Shown here: piece by piece, positions 25,016-37,002 of the stretch | Position numbering within the stretch: position 1 is the first letter of the stretch | How the letters are laid out: every line of letters begins with the position of its first letter | Assembly: GCF_041260665.1 (NCBI RefSeq) | Contig: NZ_JBGCCT010000003.1 | Coordinates: forward strand, 248,001 to 312,000 | Reading direction: 5' to 3' | Length of the DNA stretch: 64,000 bases | Source: Catenulispora sp. GP43 | GTDB lineage: Bacteria > Actinomycetota > Actinomycetes > Streptomycetales > Catenulisporaceae | Translations under genes and position numbers: made by a program | Notes under the pieces: model-generated | Seen by the model: the letters and a program-made list of their open reading frames with translations, nothing else | Told to the model about the DNA's origin: nothing | Databases searched by the model: none

Positions 25016-25875
25016 TTCACCCGTCCCTGCATCCAGTTCGGGTGCTTCGCCTTGAGGCGCGCCTTGAGATCGGAGCTCTGCTGGGCCCGCGCGGCCTCCT
25101 GCGCGGAGCTGTCCACAACCTGTGGAAACCACTCGCGCGGCCCGACGACGCGCGTCAACAGATAGCTGACGTACGCCTCGCGCACCGCATCCGGGGACTC
25201 GAATCCGGGCTCGTCCGCCAGCCACTCGTCCGGCACGACCGCCACCACGGACCGCAGCAGTTCCTCGGTGACGAGCGGAGCCAGCGCGGCGTCCGCGCCG
25301 GGCATGTCCTTCGCATAGGAGGCGAGCACGTGGTCACCCGCGTCGAAAGGAGCCAGGGCACCCTTCTGTGCTCCCGGCCAGTTGTGGTGGAAGATCAGCG
25401 AGGCGCCGTGGTCGATCAGATAGAGCTGGCGATGCCACAGCAACAGATTCGGGTTCCGCCACGAACGGTCCACGTTCCGCACCAAAGCGTCGAACCACAC
25501 GATGCGACTGGCCAGTTCGGACTCCACGGGAAACGCTAAGGGGTCATATCCCAGTGAACCCGGCAGATAGTCCATACCGAGGTTCAGTCCCTTGCTCCCC
25601 TTAAGGAGTTCCTGGATCTCCTGGTCCGGCTCGGCGGCTCCGATCACCGGGTCCAGCTCGATCCCGGCCAACGCCGGCACCGGCAGGCCCAGAGCCCTGG
25701 CCAGTTCCCCGGCGATCACCTCGGCGACCAGAGCCTTGCGGCCCTGGCCGGCCGAGCGGAACTTCACCACGTACGTCCCGAGGTCCGAGGCCTCGACCAG
25801 ACCGGGCAGCGAACCGCCCTCACGGAGCGGGGTCACGTACCGGGTCGCGGTGACGGTCGGCAGAGCGGCAGGCAT
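25012..25875 (-). CDS. HipA-like kinase-fold protein
   Basis: 287 aa from ATG 25875, which has TAGCGT 7 nt upstream and no ribosome site (leaderless); GTG 25884 would add three residues. The protein has the compact HipA_C-like core: VVKFRSAGQGRKALVAEVIAGELARALGLPVPALAGIELD (ATP/lysine region, AEVIAGELARALGL), then IVWFDALVRNVDRSWRNPNLLLWHRQLYLIDHGASL with the catalytic D...N and DHG. It lacks the HipA N-terminal domain. Related proteins are annotated as HipA family kinases. The only partner is the coupled DUF3037 gene, not a HipB antitoxin. Whether it is a toxin, and what it phosphorylates, is not known. Confidence 0.82.
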   Translation of the reverse strand: MPAALPTVTATRYVTPLREGGSLPGLVEASDLGTYVVKFRSAGQGRKALVAEVIAGELARALGLPVPALAGIELDPVIGAAEPDQEIQELLKGSKGLNLGMDYLPGSLGYDPLAFPVESELASRIVWFDALVRNVDRSWRNPNLLLWHRQLYLIDHGASLIFHHNWPGAQKGALAPFDAGDHVLASYAKDMPGADAALAPLVTEELLRSVVAVVPDEWLADEPGFESPDAVREAYVSYLLTRVVGPREWFPQVVDSSAQEAARAQQSSDLKARLKAKHPNWMQGRVK

Positions 25876-25917
25876 GGACACCACGCTAGACGCCCCACCG
25901 ACGATCGATCATCCCCA

Positions 25918-28533
<2,616 letters not shown>

Positions 28534-28580
28534 AGTGAATCCTCCAAGAGATCAGCCCCCCGACATTCAGTTGTCCGGCG

Positions 28581-28596
28581 CCCGGTCCCCACCGGG
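28581..28596. other. Small stem-loop between hspR and clpB
   Basis: CCCGGT-CCCC-ACCGGG: six-base perfect arms and a C4 (or G4 on the transcript) loop in the 73-bp hspR-clpB gap. It could be an attenuator or mRNA processing site that sets the clpB level. The structure is seen; the role is inferred. Confidence 0.35.
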
Positions 28597-28606
28597 GCTC
28601 AGAAGT

Positions 28607-29077
28607 TCACCTGGCCTGCGGCTTCCAGACCGCCAGCGCCGTGGTGAACGTCGCCGGCAGGGCCGGCAGCAGGTCGCCGCGGTAGCCCGGCGGGGCCGGC
28701 GGCAGCGGCGAGGCCGGCGGCGTCACCGGCGAGGCGACCGGGACCGCGCTCTTGGCGGTCGGGTACAGGGTCACGGCCTCGAGTTCGGCGACCCGCCGGG
28801 ACAGCGCCGCGACCTGCTCCTCGAGCTCGCGGATCCGCTTGATCCCGGCCAGGTTCACGCCCTCGTCCTGGGACAGCCGCTGCACCTCGCGCAGCGTGTC
28901 GATGTCACGCGCGGAGTACCGGCGGCCACCGCCGCCGGTGCGCTCCGGGCACACGATGCCGAGCCGGTCGTACTGCCGCAGGGTCTGCGGGTGCATGCCG
29001 GCCAGCTGCGCGGCGACGGAGATGACGTAGACAGGAGTTTCGTCGGTCAGCGGCAGGAACGGATTCTTGGAAGCCAC
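28607..29077 (-). CDS. hspR: HspR, MerR-type heat-shock repressor
   Basis: 156 aa. The start VYVISVAAQLAGMHPQTLRQYDRLGIVCPERTGGGGRRYSARDIDTLREVQRLSQDEGVNLAGIKRI (about 16-82) is the HspR winged-helix domain, with the characteristic HPQTLR recognition helix. A predicted coiled coil follows, then an Ala/Pro-rich tail. HspR binds HAIR sites and uses DnaK as co-repressor, so free DnaK keeps the operon off and heat turns it on. It is the fourth gene of dnaK-grpE-dnaJ-hspR, starting 7 bp after the dnaJ stop. HAIR-like sites upstream of dnaK in this window fit the model. Confidence 0.95.
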   Translation of the reverse strand: MASKNPFLPLTDETPVYVISVAAQLAGMHPQTLRQYDRLGIVCPERTGGGGRRYSARDIDTLREVQRLSQDEGVNLAGIKRIRELEEQVAALSRRVAELEAVTLYPTAKSAVPVASPVTPPASPLPPAPPGYRGDLLPALPATFTTALAVWKPQAR

Positions 29078-29084
29078 GGTGCCG

Positions 29085-30215
29085 TCACTCTCCCTTCGCG
29101 GCGTCCAGCAACTCCGCCCTGGGGTGGTGGTTGCCGGTCGCCTCCTGGAACTTCTGCAACGCCGCGCGCGCGTCGTCGCCGATCTCGGCCGGGACCGCGA
29201 TCTCGAAGCGCACCAGCAGGTCGCCCTTGGTCCCGTCCTTGCGCCCCACGCCGCGGCCGCGCACGCGCAGCACCCGGCCGTTCTGCGAGTTGGCCGGCAG
29301 CTTCACCGTCACCGGCATGCCGCCCAGCGTCGGGACCTGGATCTCCGCGCCGAGCACCGCCTCCGGGAAGGTGACGGGCACGGTCACGGTCAGGTTGTCG
29401 TCCTCGCGTCCGAAAACGGCGTGCGGGCTCACATGGACCACCACATACAGGTCGCCGGCCGGGCCGCCGCGCTCACCGGAGGCGCCCTTGCCCTTGAGCC
29501 GGATGCGCTGGCCGTCGCGGACGCCCGCCGGGATGCGGGCCTGGATCGTGCGGGAGCTGGCGGCCCGGCCGGAGCCGTGGCACACCGGACAGGGGTCGTC
29601 GACCAGCAGGCCGCGGCCCTTGCAGTCCCGGCAGGGTTCGGAGAAGGCGAAGCCGCCCTGGTTCCGGCTCACCTGGCCGGTGCCCGCACAGGTCGGGCAC
29701 ACCCGCGGGGTGGTGCCGGCCTTGGCCCCGGTGCCCGAACACGCCGAGCACGGGGTGTCCGAGGTCAGCCGCAGCGAGACGGTGGCGCCGTCGATGGAGT
29801 CGCTGAACTTCAGCGTCACCTCCGACTCCACGTCCGCGCCGCGCCGGGCCTGGCTGGTCCGGCCGGCCGTGCCGGTACCGGTGCCGGTGGTCGGGCCGCC
29901 GGTCCGGTTGAACAGACCGCCGAGCAGGTCGCCGAGGTCGAAGTTGAACCCGCCGGGGGCGCCGCCGCCGGGGGGCCGGAAGCCGCCGTTGCCGAAGACC
30001 GAGCGCGAGTCGTCGTACTCCTTGCGCCGCTTGTCGTCCGACAGGACGTCGTAGGCCTCGGAGATCTCCTTGAACTTCTCCTCGGACGCCGCGTCGCCCT
30101 TGTTGGCGTCGGGGTGGTACTGGCGCGCCAGCTTCCGGTAGGCCTTCTTGATGTCGGCAGCCGGCGCGTCCTTGGGGACTCCGAGGATCTTGTAGTAGTC
30201 CTTGTTGACGGCCAC
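29085..30215 (-). CDS. dnaJ: Chaperone DnaJ
   Basis: 376 aa. N-terminal J-domain (10-75; HPD in YHPDANKGD), Gly/Phe-rich linker (about 78-115), four CxxCxGxG zinc motifs (CSACSGTG, CPTCAGTG, CRDCKGRG, CPVCHGSG), and the C-terminal substrate-binding beta-domains. It delivers unfolded clients to DnaK and stimulates its ATPase. It lies 72 bp downstream of grpE and 7 bp upstream of hspR. The start MAVNKDYYKILGV is family-typical. Confidence 0.96.
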   Translation of the reverse strand: MAVNKDYYKILGVPKDAPAADIKKAYRKLARQYHPDANKGDAASEEKFKEISEAYDVLSDDKRRKEYDDSRSVFGNGGFRPPGGGAPGGFNFDLGDLLGGLFNRTGGPTTGTGTGTAGRTSQARRGADVESEVTLKFSDSIDGATVSLRLTSDTPCSACSGTGAKAGTTPRVCPTCAGTGQVSRNQGGFAFSEPCRDCKGRGLLVDDPCPVCHGSGRAASSRTIQARIPAGVRDGQRIRLKGKGASGERGGPAGDLYVVVHVSPHAVFGREDDNLTVTVPVTFPEAVLGAEIQVPTLGGMPVTVKLPANSQNGRVLRVRGRGVGRKDGTKGDLLVRFEIAVPAEIGDDARAALQKFQEATGNHHPRAELLDAAKGE

Positions 30216-30287
30216 CTAAACCCACGCCTCCCGTCCGGGTTGTGCCATGTCGTTCACGCGTCGCCTACTGTGCCGGGCCCGGGGCTC

Positions 30288-30968
30288 TCACAGCCCCGAA
30301 TCGTCGTCGTCGTCGACGTCCACCGGCGTGTCCGCCGGCTTGTCCTCGGTCGCCGCTGCGGCCGTGCCCTTGGCGGCCCGGGCCGCCGGGGCGGCGGGCT
30401 TGGGCTTGGCCGCGGGCTCGGGGGCCGGCTCGGCCTCCGGAGCCGGTCCGGGCTCGGCGACCTGCACCTGCGCCGCGCGGACCACGCGCTCGCCGATCCG
30501 GTAGCCGGGGCGGAACAGCACCGCCACGGTCACCTCGTCCACGTCCGGGGACGTGGTGCTCATCAGGGCCTCGTGCAGGTTCGGGTCGAAGATCTCGCCG
30601 GCCGCGCCGAACCGGGCCAGGCCCAGCTTAGCCACCACGGCTTCGAACGCCTCGCCGACCTGGCGGAAGCCGCCTTCCAGTTCGCCGTGCTCGCGCGCCC
30701 GGCCGATGTCGTCCAGCACCGGGAGCAGTTCGGACAGCGCCCCGGCCACGGCGGTCTCCTTGACCACCTGGCGGTCCCGCTCGACCCGCTTCTTGTAGTT
30801 GCTGAACTCGGCCTGCAGCCGCTGCAGGTCGTTGGTGCGCTCGGCCAACTCCGCCTGCACGCCCTGCAGCTCGTTGGTCCGCTCGGCGAGTTTGGCCAGC
30901 AGCTCGGTCACCGCGAGGTTGGCGCGCTCGCCCTCGCCTTCCCGCTCGGCCGCGTACTCGTCGCTCAC
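30288..30968 (-). CDS. grpE: Nucleotide exchange factor GrpE
   Basis: 226 aa. The usual layout is seen: acidic start, long N-terminal coiled coil (AKLAERTNELQGVQAELAERTNDLQRLQAEFSNYKKR, with an internal heptad repeat ~22-58), then the beta-domain (FDPNLHEALMST, VLFRPGYRIGERVVRAAQVQVA). It releases ADP from DnaK. After the fold there is a ~60-residue Pro/Ala/Glu-rich and Asp-rich tail (...KPADTPVDVDDDDDSGL) not found in short GrpE proteins. An AGGAGG ribosome site is placed just upstream of ATG 30968. Second gene of the operon, separated from dnaK by 167 bp. Confidence 0.95.
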   Translation of the reverse strand: MSDEYAAEREGEGERANLAVTELLAKLAERTNELQGVQAELAERTNDLQRLQAEFSNYKKRVERDRQVVKETAVAGALSELLPVLDDIGRAREHGELEGGFRQVGEAFEAVVAKLGLARFGAAGEIFDPNLHEALMSTTSPDVDEVTVAVLFRPGYRIGERVVRAAQVQVAEPGPAPEAEPAPEPAAKPKPAAPAARAAKGTAAAATEDKPADTPVDVDDDDDSGL

Positions 30969-31029
30969 GAAAGGTCCTCCTGAACCCGCCGCTTCCCCAC
31001 CATCGGGAAGACTTCAGTCTCGCTGGGGT

Positions 31030-31084
31030 CGGCGCCGCGCAGAGCCGTGACCATCATCGATGATCAGCGTCCCGCGCGGCGCCG
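31030..31084. other. Inverted repeat in the dnaK-grpE gap
   Basis: An 11-bp perfect stem (31030-31040 with 31074-31084, GGCGCCGCGC core) encloses 33 nt. The enclosed stretch contains the perfect palindrome ATCATCGATGAT (31053-31064). It lies between dnaK stop (31136) and grpE start (30968). It could be an intra-operon terminator/attenuator or an RNase site that makes more dnaK than grpE. There is no T tract. Confidence 0.5.
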
Positions 31085-31135
31085 TCTAGCCGTCATGCTT
31101 CATCGCTCGTCAGGGGGAACCCGCGACGGCAGGCC

Positions 31136-33010
<1,875 letters not shown>

Positions 33011-33088
33011 GGGGATTCCTCCGCGAAGACGTTTCGTTGTCGCTGCCACGTGTCTGCTGGGTGTTGCGGTGGGGAGGCCCGCGGCAGG

Positions 33089-33107
33089 TTGAGTCGAGTT
33101 CGCTCAA
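33089..33107. promoter_or_regulatory. HAIR operator upstream of dnaK
   Basis: TTGAGT-N7-GCTCAA, one mismatch from the HspR consensus core TTGAGT-N7-ACTCAA. It lies 80 bp upstream of the dnaK start on the other strand. Confidence 0.8.
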
Positions 33108-33140
33108 TGATGCATGGTGAGGGTGCTCGAAGTCAAAAGG

Positions 33141-33159
33141 TTGCGCGGACCGCACTCAA
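33141..33159. promoter_or_regulatory. Second, half-degenerate HAIR-like site
   Basis: TTGCGC-N7-ACTCAA with the same 19-bp length as the first. The right arm is perfect and the left arm has three changes. It is centred 52 bp farther from dnaK. Confidence 0.55.
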
Positions 33160-33315
33160 CTTTGATGCGTAGGTGCGGTCTGACCTGGCGGGATGCCGCA
33201 CAAAATGGCCGACGACCGCTGCGCCCGGACGGCCGTGCGAACCGGCTGTCAAGGTGCACGGTACCGGTGTCCGTCCTACCGTCGGCCATAGGGGGCGGCG
33301 GAAGGAGCCTGCACC

Positions 33316-34041
33316 ATGAGGAACGTCCTTGGGAGCCTGATCGCCCTGATCGGCGCGGCGGCCACGCTCGTCAGTCCCTGGAAGCCCTGGTACAACAACC
33401 GGCACGGCAGCGACTACAAGTTCTACGAGGTCTTCGGTTCCGGGATCACCGTCTCAAGGTCCGGAGTCATGGACTCGGTGTTCCTGGTCTTCCTGGTCAC
33501 GGCCATCGTGGCCGTCGTCGGCGTGGTCCTGCGCTCGCGCGCGCTGGTGCTCGGCGCCGGCGTGGTCGCGTTCGGCTTCGCCATCCTGTGGATGATCCGC
33601 CAGGGACAGGCCGCCGGCGAGCTGACCATCACCGGCGCGAACAACCGCGGGCTCGGCACCGGCCTGGCCTACGCGTTCGGCGGCGGGCTTCTGATGATCA
33701 TCGGCGCCCTGATAATGACCGGCCGGCCGAGGCAGACCGTGGTGGCCGAGCGGTCCGGCACCGCGAGGACCGCGGATCAGACCGCCTACGGCGCCGCCGC
33801 GACCACGACCGCGGCCCCGGCGGCCCCGGCGACCACGTCAGCACCGCCGGCGATCACGACGACGGCGCCGGCGAACAAGAACCGTGCGGCTCAGCCCTCA
33901 GCCCCCATCCAGCAAGAGCAGACTCCGGCCGAGACGACGCCGGCCTCCCAACGCACCGGCACCGAGCGGCTCAGCAAGGAGGAGCGCCAGATGCTGGGGC
34001 TGGACGAGGAAGCGTCGGCCGAGCAGAAGAAGCAGGACTGA
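33316..34041 (+). CDS. Membrane protein with Pro/Thr-rich cytoplasmic tail
   Basis: 241 aa from ATG 33316 (GGAAGGAG ribosome site). Four likely membrane helices: about 3-20 (VLGSLIALIGAAATLV), 55-72, 76-93 and 112-133. An extracytoplasmic SPWKPWYNNRHGSDYKFYEVF loop follows the first helix. The C-terminal ~100 residues are Ala/Thr/Pro-rich and end in a charged helix (RLSKEERQMLGLDEEASAEQKKQD). I do not recognise the family, though similar small actinobacterial membrane proteins with a W-K-P-W-Y-N-N loop are known. It is divergent from dnaK across the HAIR region, so it might share heat regulation. It converges with the esterase gene on the parS/terminator palindrome. Confidence 0.7.
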   Translation: MRNVLGSLIALIGAAATLVSPWKPWYNNRHGSDYKFYEVFGSGITVSRSGVMDSVFLVFLVTAIVAVVGVVLRSRALVLGAGVVAFGFAILWMIRQGQAAGELTITGANNRGLGTGLAYAFGGGLLMIIGALIMTGRPRQTVVAERSGTARTADQTAYGAAATTTAAPAAPATTSAPPAITTTAPANKNRAAQPSAPIQQEQTPAETTPASQRTGTERLSKEERQMLGLDEEASAEQKKQD

Positions 34042-34045
34042 GGAC

Positions 34046-34081
34046 GCTCCGGCGTTGTTTCACGTGAAACAACGCCGGAGC
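34046..34081. terminator. 36-nt perfect palindrome, bidirectional terminator
   Basis: An uninterrupted self-complementary sequence of 36 nt (two 18-nt arms, no spacer) between two convergent genes, 4 bp after one stop and 1 bp before the other. In RNA it gives a long hairpin for either direction. The centre is a parS site. Confidence 0.85.
34056..34071. other. parS site (ParB binding)
   Basis: TGTTTCACGTGAAACA, an exact match to the chromosomal parS consensus of ParB, at the centre of the 36-nt palindrome. In streptomycetes such sites lie in intergenic positions around oriC. The match is seen; use by ParB is inferred. Confidence 0.8.
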
Positions 34082-34082
34082 A

Positions 34083-35165
34083 TCACCCGGCCGGAGCAGG
34101 GGTCGGCGTCGCACCGGGCGCCGCGGTGAAGCCCTGGTCCAGAAAGCTGATCACCTTCGGGAAGACCGCGGTGACGAAGTCGTAGGTGTGCCCGCCCGGT
34201 TCCAGATGCCAGGACAGGTCCACACCGCAGTTGCAGTCGTGCAGCCGCTGCGCGAACTCCGATGCCTCACCCTGGATCAGCGGGTCGGTCTCGTCCTGGT
34301 CCTCCAACAGCAGCACCCGCTTGCCGGCCGCCTTCTTGACCATGTCGTCCGGGGTGTTGGCGGCCTCCACGGTGCTGTCCGAGCCGAACATCCCGTCCGG
34401 GTCGTCGACGTGGAAGTACCCGGCCAGCGAGGCGAACTGGCTGAACAGGTCCGGGTGCCGCAGGGTGAGGTTGGCCGCGCCGTAGCCGCCCATGGAGAAC
34501 CCCACGATGGCGCGCATGCTCGCCGGGCGCGGCGTCTTGCCCTCGACCGCCGGGATCACGTTCCTGACCAGGTAGGTCTCGACCATGTCCTTGCCGTCCT
34601 GGGCGTCGGCCCACTCGGTGTCGTTGTGCGCGGTGCCCTCCCCGGTCGGCGCGGCCACGATGAACGGCGCCTCGCCGCCGGTGGTGAACGCCTGGTCCAG
34701 CACGTCCTTGACGGACCTCATGATGCGGTCCGGCTCGCCGGGCACCCCGTGCAGCAGGTAGACCACCGGCAGCACGACGTTCGCCGGCACGTCGGGCCGG
34801 TAGACGAAGACCGGCCGCGACTTCCAGTCGCTGTCCGCCGACGGCACGTTCAGCTCGGTGACCGTGCCCGGCCCGCCGGCCTTGACCACCGGGTGCGAGC
34901 TCACCGGGGCGGAATCAGTGCCGCCTGAGCTGTCCGTGGTCGCTGTGGAGTCGGAACTGGCCTCGGACAGCGGCCCGGTCGGGGGAGCGACCACGCCGGC
35001 CTCGTCGGCGCTCTGATGCTTGCCGAAGTGGTGGGTGGCGTAGCCGAACGCCACACCGGAGCCCACGACCAGCGCGGCGCTTATGACGAACAGGGCGGCA
35101 GCCCGCAAGGGGGAGCGGCTGCTGCGTTTGGGCGCGCGACGATTGCCTCTCGCGCTCGCCGCCAT
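34083..35165 (-). CDS. Membrane-anchored esterase, alpha/beta-hydrolase of the esterase-D/mycolyltransferase-like type
   Basis: 360 aa from ATG 35165 (GGGGAGG about 10 nt upstream). A basic start and one membrane helix (about 20-42, LRAAALFVISAALVVGSGVAFGYA) are followed by a Ser/Thr linker and a secreted hydrolase domain. The nucleophile is in GFSMGGYGAAN; an acidic residue follows in DQDETDPLIQ, and the histidine is in EPGGHTYDF. The catalytic fold (VFVYRPDVPANVVLPVVYLLHGVPGEPDRI) matches the putative esterase family PF00756, which includes antigen 85 and esterase D. Function is uncertain; a carbohydrate- or lipid-ester hydrolase is likely. A longer in-frame start exists but has no ribosome site. 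Confidence 0.8.
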   Translation of the reverse strand: MAASARGNRRAPKRSSRSPLRAAALFVISAALVVGSGVAFGYATHHFGKHQSADEAGVVAPPTGPLSEASSDSTATTDSSGGTDSAPVSSHPVVKAGGPGTVTELNVPSADSDWKSRPVFVYRPDVPANVVLPVVYLLHGVPGEPDRIMRSVKDVLDQAFTTGGEAPFIVAAPTGEGTAHNDTEWADAQDGKDMVETYLVRNVIPAVEGKTPRPASMRAIVGFSMGGYGAANLTLRHPDLFSQFASLAGYFHVDDPDGMFGSDSTVEAANTPDDMVKKAAGKRVLLLEDQDETDPLIQGEASEFAQRLHDCNCGVDLSWHLEPGGHTYDFVTAVFPKVISFLDQGFTAAPGATPTPAPAG

Positions 35166-35315
35166 AGCCCGTCCGCCTCCCCGCGCTCCGCGCTGTAGCG
35201 CCGTCGCGTCTTGTCGCCCTGACGGACGACACACCGGATGTCCACTGGTTCATTCGAGGCTAGTCAGCGCACATAAAGCGCAGGTTAAGGATGATCCGCA
35301 ATGTAGAGTGCGCGC

Positions 35316-36416
35316 ATGCCCGGGACATCAGGGCCACTTCAGGCACTGTTTCTGCGGTTCGGGCTGCCTGCGCCGACCGCTTTCCGCCCTGTGGACTGCG
35401 GACTTCTCAACCGGTCCTATCAGATTACGTCCACAGACCGGCTCTACTTCCTAAAGCACTATCTGCCCTGGCGAGGAATCGGTTCCGGACTCCCGGACGC
35501 CTACGGCCGACGGCGCTCAGCAGCCCAAACACTGCGCTGGCAGCACGAAACCGTGATCCGATTACAGGCGGCGGGTCTCCCCGCAGTCGCCCCGTTAAGG
35601 GATCCCCATGGCCGTACGGTCGCATATGTAAGGGGACGCCCCTTTGCGGTGTTCCCCTGGAACGACGGCGTGCACCGCCACGGCAGACATATGCAGGAAA
35701 TCGATGCGCACCGTTTGGGCGCCCTGCTCGCCGATATCCACACGGGCCTGGCGCGGGTCCTTCCCCGGGTGCCCCAGCCGCTGTACGTCCCGACCGCCTC
35801 CGAGCGCCGTGCCGTCGCCGAGGCCGAACAGCTCCTCGCGGTGGTCGAGACCGGTCCTGGCCGGGACGAGATGGACTCGCTGTCCGCGCACCGATTACGG
35901 GAGCGCTTAGCGCTCATTCCCGAGGTCGCACACCTCCGGCCCGCACCGGACGCCGTGGGGACCGTCGGCTACATCCACGGAGACTTCCACGCCGGGAACG
36001 TCATGTGGTCGGCCCTGGAGCCCGGAAGCCGGGTGACAGCGGTCGTGGACTGGGAGAAGACGGCCGTCGCGCCGTGTGGGGACGAGGTGGTGAGCACCGC
36101 TTTGGTGTTCTTCACCGGGGAGTACTCAGGTCAGCTCGACCTGGATCTGGTGCGTGCGTTCATCGGGGGCTACGCCGCGGCGCGCCCCGAGTTCTCCGAG
36201 CGGGAGCTCTCCGACTCCGTACGTCGGGTCTGGTGGGAGCGCCTCACCGACTTCTGGATCCTGACATGGCACTACCACCAGGCCGACCACCGGGCGGACT
36301 CGCTGTTCCCCGCCACCGCGGCACTGGTGCCGTGGTGGACGGAGAACTACGCGAAGGTCCTGGACGCCTTCCTGGAAGGCGCCGCGTCGGCTACAGGTAC
36401 GGTCCCGCGCCGCTGA
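35316..36416 (+). CDS. Aminoglycoside-phosphotransferase-family kinase
   Basis: 366 aa from ATG 35316. It has the APH/choline-kinase fold: an N-lobe with YFLKHYLPWRG, the catalytic loop YIHGDFHAGNVMW (HGDxHxxN), and the metal-binding VVDWEKTAVAPCGDEV. The family phosphorylates small molecules such as aminoglycosides, homoserine, choline or fructosamines. Nothing here fixes the substrate, and a resistance role is not implied. A TAGAGT element ends 6 nt before the ATG and there is no ribosome site, consistent with a leaderless mRNA. The last 26 nt overlap the 3' end of the proteasome activator gene. Confidence 0.85.
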   Translation: MPGTSGPLQALFLRFGLPAPTAFRPVDCGLLNRSYQITSTDRLYFLKHYLPWRGIGSGLPDAYGRRRSAAQTLRWQHETVIRLQAAGLPAVAPLRDPHGRTVAYVRGRPFAVFPWNDGVHRHGRHMQEIDAHRLGALLADIHTGLARVLPRVPQPLYVPTASERRAVAEAEQLLAVVETGPGRDEMDSLSAHRLRERLALIPEVAHLRPAPDAVGTVGYIHGDFHAGNVMWSALEPGSRVTAVVDWEKTAVAPCGDEVVSTALVFFTGEYSGQLDLDLVRAFIGGYAAARPEFSERELSDSVRRVWWERLTDFWILTWHYHQADHRADSLFPATAALVPWWTENYAKVLDAFLEGAASATGTVPRR

Positions 36417-36987
36417 TCCGCCCCGGCTGCTCACCGTCGGCCGCCATGTTGGGCGGCACGGATCCTGGCGGCAGCGCGCGCCGGATCTGCTCCAGCTGCG
36501 CCCGCGCGGCCATCTGCTGCGCGAACAGGGCGGTCTGGATGCCGTGGAACAGCCCCTCCAGCCAGCCGACCAGCTGGGCCTGGGCGATCCGGAGCTCGGA
36601 CTCGCTGGGGACCTCGTCCTCGGCGAAGGGCAGCGACAGCCGCTCCAGCTCGGCCACGAGCTCGGGGGCCAGGCCCTTCTCCAGCTCCGCGATCGAGGAG
36701 CGGTGGATCTCGCGCAGGCGGGCCCGGGAAGCCTCGTCCAAAGGCGCGGCCCGCACTTCCTCCAGCAGCTGCTTGATCATCGAGCCGATCCGCATCACCT
36801 TGGCGGGCTGCTCGACCATCTCGGCGACGTTCATCGGGTTCTCGCCGGACTCGTCGTCGCCGCGCGCGCCGCCGGCGACCTCCGCGGGCACCACGATGAC
36901 CCGGCCGGCCATGTCGTCGTCGTGGTCGGGGTCGTTGTTCAGGCTCATGTTCATGGCTCCGAAGATGTCGCCGTTCAATCCCGTCAT
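36391..36987 (-). CDS. bpa: Bacterial proteasome activator Bpa/PafE
   Basis: 198 aa. The core (about 48-175; AEMVEQPAKVMRIGSMIKQLLEEVRAAPLDEASRARLREIHRSSIAELEKGLAPELVAELERLSLPF... LVGWLEGLFHGIQTALFAQQMAARAQLEQ) is the DUF2587 four-helix fold that forms a dodecameric ring on the 20S proteasome and feeds in unfolded protein without ATP. The C-terminal motif that docks on the proteasome is GPYL here, compared with GQYL in Mycobacterium. The acidic N-terminus (NNDPDHDDDMAGR) is typical. It lies 15 bp downstream of the quinone oxidoreductase gene, likely in one transcript. Its presence implies a proteasome elsewhere in the genome. Confidence 0.92.
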   Translation of the reverse strand: MTGLNGDIFGAMNMSLNNDPDHDDDMAGRVIVVPAEVAGGARGDDESGENPMNVAEMVEQPAKVMRIGSMIKQLLEEVRAAPLDEASRARLREIHRSSIAELEKGLAPELVAELERLSLPFAEDEVPSESELRIAQAQLVGWLEGLFHGIQTALFAQQMAARAQLEQIRRALPPGSVPPNMAADGEQPGRISGAGPYL

Positions 36988-37002
36988 GTATCCGTCCCTC
37001 GA

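Noticed and set aside
33104-33289. 61-codon frame on the minus strand upstream of dnaK
   Set aside because: It covers both HAIR sites and the dnaK promoter region and has no domain or ribosome site.
35316-36416. Aminoglycoside resistance gene
   Set aside because: Only the general APH fold is visible; the family has many non-resistance kinases and nothing nearby suggests an antibiotic role.
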